A stretch of DNA of 14,333 nucleotides from Gemmataceae bacterium (GTDB taxonomy: Bacteria; Planctomycetota; Planctomycetia; Gemmatales; Gemmataceae). A model generated the notes under the pieces. The model searched no databases, had not been told where the DNA came from, and saw only the letters and a list, made by a program, of their open reading frames with translations. The stretch lies in assembly GCA_947474875.1 (NCBI GenBank), contig CANJKY010000014.1, forward strand, positions 1 through 14,333, written 5' to 3'. A program made the position numbers and the translations under genes. Of the stretch, positions 7,121 through 14,277 are shown piece by piece (the stretch's first letter is position 1; the number at the start of each line of letters is the position of its first letter).

Positions 7121-8235
7121 GCGAGCCGACGGTCGAACAGCGGCGGGCGGACATCGACGCCAAACAGGCTGTGCTGGCGGCGGTGCTGGCCGAGGTCGGG
7201 TGCGAGGGGGTGATCCTGCTCGTGCCGGCGCACCTGAACTGGTTCACCGGCGGGCTGAACCTCCGCGGGCTGTTCGCCGAGGGCGAGCGGCCGGGGGTGT
7301 TCGCCAACGGCCGCACCCGCTGGCTGGTGTGTAGCAACGCGGACACCCAGCGGCTGTTCGACGAGGAACTGGACGGGCTGGGGTTCATGCTCAAGGAGTG
7401 GCAGTGGGCGACCGGCCGGCCGCAACTGCTCGGCGATCTGGTGAGCGGGAAGAAGATCGCCACCGACCGCCCGTTCCCGAACATGCCGCTGGTGGTCGAA
7501 CGGCTGCGGCACGAGCTGCGGCCGGTGTACCCGTGCGACCGCGTGCGGCTAACCGAACTTGGGCAGGACGTGGCCCACGCCCTGGAAGCGACTGCACGCG
7601 GGATGAACCGCGGGGACACGGAGCAGGAGGTCGCCGGCCAGTTGGCGCACCGCACCGTCCACCGCGGGGCGGACGTGCATTCGCTGAGCGTGACCGCCGA
7701 CGACCGCGGGCGGGCGCTCCGCCGCACCGGGTTCACCGCCGCCCGCGTCGACCGCACCTGCACCCTACAACTGACGGCCGTGCGGAACGGGCTGCACGCC
7801 ACCGCCAGCCGCACCGTCAGCTTCGGCCCGCCGCCGGACGAGTTCCGCACCGCGTTTGATCTGGCGTGCAAACTGGCCGTCATCTGCCGGTCGGTCAGCC
7901 GGCCGGAGCAGACGCAGACGACGGCGGTGGACGTCGGCCACGGCCTGCTCAAGGGCACCCCGTTCGAGCACGACTGGCGGCTGAACCCGCCGGGGTACGC
8001 CACCGGCTGGTTCGCGGCCGACGAGCTGCGGCGGGTGGGGGTGGACGAGCACTTCGTTGATACGCAGCCGCTGGTGTGGCAGGCGCGGCTGGGGCCGGCG
8101 GCGGTGGTGGACACGGTGCTGGTGGCGAAAGACGGGGCCGAGCCGCTCACCCCGCCGGAGGACTGGCCGTACAAGAAGATCACCCTCGGTGGCACGACCT
8201 ACAACATCCCGGATTTGCTCGTGGTCACCACCTGA
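7117..8235 (+). CDS. M24/creatinase-fold protein lacking the peptidase metal ligands
   Basis: A 372-residue protein resembling Xaa-Pro peptidases. The N-terminal creatinase-like domain covers about 1-140 (GVILLVPAHLNWFTGG near 31-46) and the C-terminal pita-bread domain about 145-345. The places where M24 enzymes bind two metals are changed. In LQLTAVRNGLHATASRTV (217-234) the two aspartates are Q218 and T229. The histidine region reads DWRLNPPGYATG (286-297). The two glutamate positions fall in DTQPLVW (315-321) and VVDTVLV (330-336), without glutamate. From memory, a subgroup of M24 relatives carries W..HHQGG..GY and W-N-P...K-S-E-D in these places; this protein seems to be a further diverged relative. 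I therefore expect no normal dinuclear peptidase activity, though another activity or a binding role is possible. It overlaps the gamma-carbonic anhydrase gene by ATGA and precedes the RNase Z-like gene by six bases. Confidence 0.8.
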   Translation: MSEPTVEQRRADIDAKQAVLAAVLAEVGCEGVILLVPAHLNWFTGGLNLRGLFAEGERPGVFANGRTRWLVCSNADTQRLFDEELDGLGFMLKEWQWATGRPQLLGDLVSGKKIATDRPFPNMPLVVERLRHELRPVYPCDRVRLTELGQDVAHALEATARGMNRGDTEQEVAGQLAHRTVHRGADVHSLSVTADDRGRALRRTGFTAARVDRTCTLQLTAVRNGLHATASRTVSFGPPPDEFRTAFDLACKLAVICRSVSRPEQTQTTAVDVGHGLLKGTPFEHDWRLNPPGYATGWFAADELRRVGVDEHFVDTQPLVWQARLGPAAVVDTVLVAKDGAEPLTPPEDWPYKKITLGGTTYNIPDLLVVTT

Positions 8236-8241
8236 TCCGCC

Positions 8242-9240
8242 ATGCCCGCCCGCGCGTTCTCCACCGTCCGCCTGGTGAACGGGTCGATCGGCGACCCGGT
8301 GCTGTACCTCGACTACCCCGGCGCAGACAACGCCCTGTTGTTCGACGGCGGGGAGAACCACGCGCTGACCACGCAGCAACTTGCCGACCTGGAAGCGGTA
8401 TTCGTCACCCACCACCACGTCGACCACTTCATCGGCCTGGACCGCATCATCCGGGCGAACATCGACCGCGACAAGACGCTCCACGTCTTCGGCCCGGTGA
8501 ACACGATTCAGAAGGTGTACGACCGCATCCGCAGCTACGAGTACCCGTTCTTCCCGTTCCAGAAGATCGCCGTGCAGGTCCACGAACTCGACGGCGGGGT
8601 GGAGCGGACGGCGATCCTGGAATGCACCAAGCGGTTCCCCCCGCCGCAGGTGACAGAGCGGCCGTGGGACGGGCGGGTGTGCTACGAGAACGACAGCCTG
8701 TGCGTCGAGGCGGTGCCGGTGGACCACACAGTGCCGTGCCTGGCGTTCGCCCTGGCGGAAAAGCCCGGCCACCACCCCGACCCCGACAAGCTGGCCGCCG
8801 GCGCCCTCCGCCCCAGCGGGTGGGTGGCCGAAGTGCTGCGGCTGCTGCGGACAAACGCCGACCCGTCCACCGAGTTAGACATCCAGGGCGGGCGGTTCCG
8901 GCTGGCCGCGCTCGCCGAAGCGTACTTCGCCCACTCGCCGGGCGCGCGGGTGGCGTACATCACCGACACGTTCTTCTCCGACGCCCTGCGGCCGCAGTTG
9001 GTGAAACTGGCGAAGGGGGCGTGGCGGCTGTACTGCGACAGCTTCTACGCCCGCAAGGAGGCGAAGAGCGCCGCCCAGCACCGGCACATGATGGCCCACC
9101 AGGCGGCAGAACTGGCGACGGCGGCGCGGGTGGAGCAACTGGTGCTCATCCACTTCAGTCAGCGGTACGCCGGGCGGTACGATGTGCTGCTCGACGAGGC
9201 GCGGGAGGGGTTCCCGCGGGTGACGGCGGAGGTGGGGTAA
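8242..9240 (+). CDS. rnz: Ribonuclease Z-like metallo-beta-lactamase fold protein
   Basis: A 332-residue metallo-beta-lactamase fold protein best matching RNase Z, the endonuclease that trims tRNA 3' trailers before CCA addition. The zinc ligands line up: H57-x-H59-x-D61-H62 (THHHVDHFIGL), H162 in VDHTVPCLAFAL, D242 in YITDT and H304 in LIHFSQRY. H282 in HMMAHQAAELA fits the conserved catalytic-region histidine before QAA. FGPVNT (83-88) resembles the usual GP motif after the first histidine cluster. The insert at about 91-155 corresponds to the substrate-arm and lid region and is larger than average. The usual HEATF motif reads CDSF (265-268), which is unusual. The tRNA-Leu at 2599-2679 lacks encoded CCA, which makes an RNase Z relevant here. 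A different phosphodiesterase of the same fold cannot be excluded. Confidence 0.82.
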   Translation: MPARAFSTVRLVNGSIGDPVLYLDYPGADNALLFDGGENHALTTQQLADLEAVFVTHHHVDHFIGLDRIIRANIDRDKTLHVFGPVNTIQKVYDRIRSYEYPFFPFQKIAVQVHELDGGVERTAILECTKRFPPPQVTERPWDGRVCYENDSLCVEAVPVDHTVPCLAFALAEKPGHHPDPDKLAAGALRPSGWVAEVLRLLRTNADPSTELDIQGGRFRLAALAEAYFAHSPGARVAYITDTFFSDALRPQLVKLAKGAWRLYCDSFYARKEAKSAAQHRHMMAHQAAELATAARVEQLVLIHFSQRYAGRYDVLLDEAREGFPRVTAEVG

Positions 9241-9322
9241 CGGGCTACACACACGCTCTGTCCGCCCCTTGACCCCCTGCTACGTTAACACCTGCCATCC
9301 GCCCGGCCCGCGAGATTCGCCG

Positions 9323-10261
9323 ATGTCGTCACCCGCGATCCGCGTTCACGACCTGTGCAAGACCTACGGGTCGGTGGCCGCGGTCGATCACATCCGGTTC
9401 GAGATTCCCGCCGGCGAGTTGGTCGGCTTCCTCGGCCTGAACGGCGCCGGGAAGACCACCACCATGCGGATCCTGACCACGTTCATGCCGGCCAGCAGCG
9501 GGTACGCGTGGGTGGCCGGGTACGACGTCATGTACCAGTCGATGGACGTGCGGCGGCACCTCGGGTACTTGCCGGAGAGCGTGCCCCTGTACCCCGAGAT
9601 GCGGGTGGACGAGTACCTGACCGCCCGCGCCAAGCTGAAGCGGGTGGACCGCGCCGCCCGCACCGCCCGCATCGACTACTGCCTGGACCGCTGCCGCATC
9701 AAGACCGTCCGCCAGCGGCTGATCGGCACGCTCAGCAAGGGCTACCGCCAGCGGGTCGGGCTGGCCGACGCCCTGCTGTCCGACCCGCAGGTGCTCATCC
9801 TGGACGAGCCGCTGTCCGGCCTGGACCCGGTGCAGCAGGAAGAAACCCTCGCCACCGTCCGCGACCTGGCCGGCCGGCACACGGTGCTGTTCAGCAGCCA
9901 CCAACTGAGCGACGTGGAGAAGATCTGCGACCGGGTGATCGTCATCCACCGCGGGAAGATCGAGTTCGACGACAAGCTGAGTGCCATCGCCCGCCGCGCC
10001 CCGCACGTGCAGATCGAGTTGAAGGCCAACCCGGACGACGCGGCCAAACTGTTCCGGCAGATCGACGGCGTGAGCGGGGTGACGGCGTCGGCCGCCGGCG
10101 ACGGGTGGGCCAAGCTGGACGTGCAGATGGCTCACGACCGGGACCTCCGCGAGGTGGTGGCCCGGAAGGCGTTCGAGAAGGGGTGGGCGGTGCGGCAGCT
10201 CGACCTGCGGCGGGAGAAGCTGGAAGACACGTTCATGCGGGTGGCGTACCAGCGGGGGTAG
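9323..10261 (+). CDS. ABC-2 type transporter ATP-binding protein (GldA-like)
   Basis: A 312-residue ATPase of the ABC-2/GldA/CcmA-like group, expected to drive the permease and GldG-like protein that follow. Motifs are Walker A GLNGAGKTT at 38-46, signature LSKGYRQ at 137-143, Walker B VLILDE at 157-162, D-loop SGLD at 165-168 and H-loop H193. The residues after about 220 form the C-terminal domain found in this group (ending EDTFMRVAYQRG). The ATG at 9323 is preferred: its product begins IRVHDLCKTYG at the normal distance, whereas an in-frame ATG at 9269 would add 18 residues unlike the family. The 82-base gap after the RNase Z gene holds an extended -10-like TGCTACGTT at 9278-9286 without a good -35, so it may or may not have its own promoter. 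Its TAG stop lies within a long palindrome. Confidence 0.93.
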   Translation: MSSPAIRVHDLCKTYGSVAAVDHIRFEIPAGELVGFLGLNGAGKTTTMRILTTFMPASSGYAWVAGYDVMYQSMDVRRHLGYLPESVPLYPEMRVDEYLTARAKLKRVDRAARTARIDYCLDRCRIKTVRQRLIGTLSKGYRQRVGLADALLSDPQVLILDEPLSGLDPVQQEETLATVRDLAGRHTVLFSSHQLSDVEKICDRVIVIHRGKIEFDDKLSAIARRAPHVQIELKANPDDAAKLFRQIDGVSGVTASAAGDGWAKLDVQMAHDRDLREVVARKAFEKGWAVRQLDLRREKLEDTFMRVAYQRG

Positions 10262-10309
10262 GTCCGGCTGTGCCGGACGGCGAGTGTTGTCCGGCACAGC
10301 CGGACCTAC
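10258..10309. repeat. 52-bp perfect double-hairpin palindrome between ATPase and permease genes
   Basis: Arms GTAGGTCCGGCTGTGCCGGA (10258-10277) and its exact 20-base reverse complement (10290-10309) flank the 12-base loop CGGCGAGTGTTG. Each arm also folds on itself: TCCGGC-TGT-GCCGGA and TCCGGC-ACA-GCCGGA. The TAG stop of the ATPase (10259-10261) is part of the left arm. No T-run follows, so it is not a canonical terminator, but such a stable stem could protect the 3' end of an ATPase transcript or reduce read-through to the permease. The plan is the same as that of the element at 4610-4663, with a different sequence. Confidence 0.88.
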
Positions 10310-10324
10310 GAGTCCGAGGTTTCC

Positions 10325-12130
10325 ATGAGTCAGGTGAGCGGGGAGCGCGGGGCGTCGGGCGAACTCGCCCCGTCCGAAACGCGGGCCGAGACGCTGACCC
10401 TCACCCGCATCGCGTGCGGGTTCGGCGGGCTGTTCCTGTTCACCCTCGGGGTGGCGTCGGTCATCGCCGCCCGGTACGAGTACGGCCTGCTCGGGGCGAA
10501 CTGGGGGTACCTGTCCGCGTTCGTCGGCCTCGGGCTGTTGTTCATCCACTCCGTCCGCGACACCGACCCGGAGGTGCGGCGGGTGTACGGGCTGGCCGGG
10601 GTGCTGTTCCTGCTGCTGGCCGTCGGGGTCGGAGTGTACCCGGCCAAGCCGGACGGGGCGGCGGCCCCGGTGGCTGGCCAACTGCTGCTGCCGTGGGGGG
10701 CGCTCTTCGGGTTCGTCAGCCTGCTATTCCTGGTGCCGTTCGCCCGGAACGAGACGACCGAGCCGTACCGCTCGTGGGCACACTTCGTCCTGCTCGGCAC
10801 CGGCGGGCTGCTGTGCGCCGGGGCGGTGCTGTGCGGTGTGATCAGCCCGGCCGGGCTAGTGGCTCCGGCGATCATCCTCGGGCTGCTCGGCGTGGCGTTC
10901 CTGAGCGGATACTTCTCGGTGTCGGACACGTCCGACGACTTGCCGTACTGGGCGGCCACCGGGCTGGGTGTGGTGGGCGTGGCGACGGTGGTGTACGCCG
11001 TCGGCCGGACGATCGCGCCGACCGTGCTGTTCGACAGCGTTGCCGCCTTGAAGAAACCAAACCAGCAGTACGACATCTGGAAAGTGTGCGGATACACGGC
11101 GATGGGCTTACTCGGCCTGTCTGGATTGCTCGCGCTGCGATCGAAAACCTTCCCCAATTATCTCCGCTACGGACTGCCTCTGATCGGGTTGGCGTTTGCC
11201 GCCGTGATGTTCGCCCCATTACTACTCGCGGTGATGAATTCACTGGCCGGAACAAAGACGACCATACTCACCACCGCCCCGGCGCCGTTCCTGGTGCCCG
11301 GCGGGGTGGTGCTAACGGCCCTCGGGCTGGCGTTCGCGGCGGTGTCGCTGGGGGTCACGTCCGACTCCCCGCTGGTCGTCCTCACCCGCCGCGAGCTGGC
11401 CGCGTTCTTCTACTCGCCGATCGTGTACATCGTGCTGGCCGGGTCGGCGGTGGCGGCGGCGCTCGGCAACCTGCTGTTCCTGCCGTACGTGCTGGAGAAC
11501 ACCATCCCCGAGCCGATCCTGGCGGCGCACGTCGGGCTGGGCATCCTGGCCGGCATCATCTGCCTGTTCGTCGTCCCCGCCCTGACCATGCGGGCGTTCA
11601 GCGAGGAGCGGCGGACGGGCACGTTCGAGGTGCTGCTCACCGCCCCGGTGACCGAGTGGGCGATCCTGCTGAGCAAGTTCGTGGCCACCCTGCTCGTGTA
11701 CCTGCTCACCTGGCTGCCGCCGACCGTGTTCCTGATCGTGCTGTACGTGGTGGGCAAGCCGTTCGACATCCGCCCGCTGCTCAGCTACTACCTGGCGGTG
11801 GCCGCCGCCGGGTGCGGGTTCGTGGCCATGGGCCTGTTCTTCAGCAGCCTCACCCGCAACCAGGTGGTGGCGGCGGTGCTCACGTTCGCCGGCATGACCG
11901 GGCTGTTCCTGATCGGGTACGTGCCGCGGGTGATGGAGTCGTTCCGCGACCTGTCCCCGGAGGTGACCACCGGGCTGAACGCGGTGTTCGGCCGGTTCGG
12001 GTTCATGCCCATGTGGACGGCCGCCCTGAACGGCCAGCTCGAACTGCCGGCGGTGATCGTCTACCTGTCGATGGCCGTGTTCTGGCTGGTGCTCACCGTC
12101 AAGGTGCTCGAAGCGCGGAAGTGGAGCTGA
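10325..12130 (+). CDS. GldF-like ABC-2 permease with a large N-terminal membrane extension
   Basis: A 601-residue membrane protein. Residues from about 350 to the end form the GldF-like ABC-2 permease: VLTRRELAAFFYSP (352-365), then six membrane segments near 366-386, 402-422, 447-476, 486-508, 514-534 and 575-596, with the cytoplasmic EERRTGTFEVLLTAPVTEW loop typical of the family. Ordinary GldF proteins are about 240 residues, so the first ~345 residues are extra. They hold about ten hydrophobic segments (near 28-50, 56-76, 87-105, 118-140, 152-174, 178-196, 208-228, 257-271, 282-305 and 322-343) and no domain I recognise. GAGGT lies four bases before the ATG. The GldG-like gene begins four bases after the stop. 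An internal stretch (11039-11278) has unusual codon use. Expected role is the membrane channel or motor of an ABC complex with the ATPase before it. Confidence 0.88.
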   Translation: MSQVSGERGASGELAPSETRAETLTLTRIACGFGGLFLFTLGVASVIAARYEYGLLGANWGYLSAFVGLGLLFIHSVRDTDPEVRRVYGLAGVLFLLLAVGVGVYPAKPDGAAAPVAGQLLLPWGALFGFVSLLFLVPFARNETTEPYRSWAHFVLLGTGGLLCAGAVLCGVISPAGLVAPAIILGLLGVAFLSGYFSVSDTSDDLPYWAATGLGVVGVATVVYAVGRTIAPTVLFDSVAALKKPNQQYDIWKVCGYTAMGLLGLSGLLALRSKTFPNYLRYGLPLIGLAFAAVMFAPLLLAVMNSLAGTKTTILTTAPAPFLVPGGVVLTALGLAFAAVSLGVTSDSPLVVLTRRELAAFFYSPIVYIVLAGSAVAAALGNLLFLPYVLENTIPEPILAAHVGLGILAGIICLFVVPALTMRAFSEERRTGTFEVLLTAPVTEWAILLSKFVATLLVYLLTWLPPTVFLIVLYVVGKPFDIRPLLSYYLAVAAAGCGFVAMGLFFSSLTRNQVVAAVLTFAGMTGLFLIGYVPRVMESFRDLSPEVTTGLNAVFGRFGFMPMWTAALNGQLELPAVIVYLSMAVFWLVLTVKVLEARKWS

Positions 12131-12134
12131 CCGC

Positions 12135-14249
12135 ATGACCACCCCTGCCCCGGACAACCCGGGTTCCGACCTCGCCCGGCTGGGCGGCGCCCTGGCCGCG
12201 TACCGCCAGCCGCTCGCCTGGGCGCTGGTGGTGATCGGGTTCGTCAGCCTGCTGGCCGGCGGGTACTGCTTCAAGCAGGCGTTCACCGACACGGCCCCGA
12301 AGGAGACGAGTGCGGAAGCCGACCCGCTCACCCCGGACGGGAAGAAGGCAGCGGGGGTGAACCCGAACCGCCCCGAGTTCTTCCTCGGCGGGGTGATCGG
12401 GGTGATCGGGGCTCTGGCCGGGCTGGGCGGCGGCGGGTACCTGCTCGGGCGGCTGCCGCGGACGATCGGCGGGCAGTCGGACGAGCGGGTGGTGGCGGCG
12501 ACCGCCGGCGGGGCGATCGGGCTGGCGGTCATGCTGCTCGGCCTCGGCCTGTTCGCGCTGTGGTTCGGCACCCTGGCCGAGTGGCTGAACAAGGGCACCT
12601 CCCCGCAGGCGTGGAAGGTGATCACCGCCCTGCTGGTGTTCCTGGTCGGCGGCGGGCTGGCGTTCCTGGTGGTGCAACTGCTGCGGGTGGACGAGCGGAA
12701 CAACCAGACGCTGCGGCGGATCGCGTTCGGCACGAACACCGCCCTGGCCGTGGTGCTGCTGGTCATCGGGCTGGTGGCGGCGAACGTGGTGGTGGCGCTC
12801 AAGCTGCCGGCCAAACTGGACACCACCGCCAGCGGGGTGCATACCCTGCATCCGGACACGGTCAAGCTGCTGGCCGATCTGCCGTCTAACGTGACCGTGT
12901 ACGTCACGTTCAACGAGGACAACCTGGCTGAAGAGGACGCGGGGCCACGCAAGATGGCCGGCGACCTGAAGCAGTTGCTGGAGAAGGCGCGGGCGGTGAA
13001 CCCGCGGCGGTTCGAGGTCCGCTACCTGTCGTTCACCCTGAACAAGTCCGAGCTGAGCAAGCTGCGGGCCGACCACCCCGAGTTCAACCACTCCGACCTG
13101 GGCATGCTGGTGGTGCCGGAGGGCAAGCCCGGCCGGTTCGTGTCGTACATGGACATGCAGGAGGTGAACCAGCAGGCCCGCCGGCTGTCGTTCGTCGGCG
13201 AGCGGAAGTTAGTGAGCGTGCTGCTGTCCATCACCGAGGACAAAGATCAGACGGTGTACTTCCTGGCCGGGCACGGGGAGATCTCGGCCCGCCCGGTCGG
13301 CGGGGACGAGGCGGTCGGCCGCGTCCGCAGCGGCAGCCGCATGGCCACGGCGCTGGAGCGGGTGGAGGTGACGGTCCGGCCGCTGACGTTCGACCTGAGC
13401 AAGCCGGAGGTGCCGGACGACGCCACGGTGCTGGTCATCGCCGACCCGGTCTCCGCCATCCCGCCGGAGCAGGTCGCCGCCGTCCGCACCTACCTGACCA
13501 CCCCTCGCAAGAACGGGAAGAAGGGCAAGCTGGTGGTGCTCAGCAGCCCCCGCCCGAACCCGGACGGCAAGGGGCTGCTGGTCACCGGGCTGGAAACGCT
13601 GCTCGCCGAGCACGGCATCTCGCTCGGGGCCGGGTACCTGTACTTCCAGCCGGCCACCGGCCGGGAGATGGATGAGACGGACGTCATCCCCGCCTCCGAA
13701 ATCCACCCGCTGGCGATCCAGTTCCAAGACCGGCGGATGGTGTTCCCGGCCTGCCGGTCGGTCGGCCTCCAGCAACGGGGCGGCGGCGAGTACCTGTTCG
13801 CCACCTTCCCCGGCCGGGTGAGCTGGCTGGAGCCGGAGCGGCTGACCGACCCGACGGCGGTGTGGAAGGCAATGACCAACGCCGCCGACCCGAAGGCGGC
13901 GAACGAGCTGGCGCGGCAGAAGGCGGTGACCCGGGAGGCCCGCGGGGTGGCGGTGGCCAAGTCCGACGGCGGGGCCGGGCAACTGGTGGTGTTCGGCAGC
14001 GGGGAGGCGTTCGTCGACCCGGCCCAGCGGGGCGGGGAGAAGTACGCGGCCAACGCCGACCTGGTGGCGGCGGCGGTGAACTGGCTCCGCGAGCGGCCGG
14101 CGGCGGCCAACATCACCGGCAAGGAGGCGGGCGAGTACAAGGCGAGCCGCGACCTGACCATGTACAACGGGCTGCTGCTGCCGACCGTCGGCACCCTGAT
14201 CGCCACCCTCGCCCTCGGGGTCGGCGTGTGGGCGTACCGCCGGAAGTGA
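12135..14249 (+). CDS. GldG-family ABC auxiliary protein (ABC_transp_aux)
   Basis: A 704-residue GldG-like protein, the substrate-side partner of GldF-type permeases. Five N-terminal membrane segments lie near 28-46, 83-105, 122-145, 160-183 and 202-223, where classical GldG has a single one. A large non-cytoplasmic domain (about 224-678) begins with KLDTTASGVHTLHPDT, which matches the usual GldG entry sequence, and contains the conserved FLAGHGE at 377-383. The C-terminal anchor at about 680-700 ends in YRRK, so both ends appear cytoplasmic. GGAG at 12123-12126 precedes the ATG by eight bases. The spacing from the permease (four bases) and the shared family context show one operon. In Bacteroidetes GldA/F/G are tied to gliding; related sets also occur in non-gliding bacteria, so motility should not be assumed. 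The cargo is unknown. Confidence 0.9.
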   Translation: MTTPAPDNPGSDLARLGGALAAYRQPLAWALVVIGFVSLLAGGYCFKQAFTDTAPKETSAEADPLTPDGKKAAGVNPNRPEFFLGGVIGVIGALAGLGGGGYLLGRLPRTIGGQSDERVVAATAGGAIGLAVMLLGLGLFALWFGTLAEWLNKGTSPQAWKVITALLVFLVGGGLAFLVVQLLRVDERNNQTLRRIAFGTNTALAVVLLVIGLVAANVVVALKLPAKLDTTASGVHTLHPDTVKLLADLPSNVTVYVTFNEDNLAEEDAGPRKMAGDLKQLLEKARAVNPRRFEVRYLSFTLNKSELSKLRADHPEFNHSDLGMLVVPEGKPGRFVSYMDMQEVNQQARRLSFVGERKLVSVLLSITEDKDQTVYFLAGHGEISARPVGGDEAVGRVRSGSRMATALERVEVTVRPLTFDLSKPEVPDDATVLVIADPVSAIPPEQVAAVRTYLTTPRKNGKKGKLVVLSSPRPNPDGKGLLVTGLETLLAEHGISLGAGYLYFQPATGREMDETDVIPASEIHPLAIQFQDRRMVFPACRSVGLQQRGGGEYLFATFPGRVSWLEPERLTDPTAVWKAMTNAADPKAANELARQKAVTREARGVAVAKSDGGAGQLVVFGSGEAFVDPAQRGGEKYAANADLVAAAVNWLRERPAAANITGKEAGEYKASRDLTMYNGLLLPTVGTLIATLALGVGVWAYRRK

Positions 14250-14277
14250 CCCAAGTTGCTGGCGATTCCTCCCGAGC

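Noticed and set aside
9269..9322. Upstream ATG extending the ABC-2 ATPase by 18 residues
   Set aside because: The extra residues (MTPCYVNTCHPPG...) look like translated intergenic sequence, and the family normally starts close to the IRVHDLCKTYG motif, fitting ATG 9323.
11236..11249. GAATTCACTGGCCG, identical to a stretch beside the cloning site of lacZ-alpha vectors
   Set aside because: The match covers only 14 bases, the flanks do not continue as vector, and the permease frame runs through undisturbed. It is probably chance within the AT-richer patch.
9355..12138. 927-codon open frame on the plus strand, the longest in the window
   Set aside because: It overlaps the ABC-2 ATPase and permease in another frame, reads through the palindrome, and is rich in Arg/Gly/Pro without motifs. 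The overlapping frames carry Walker motifs and membrane segments.
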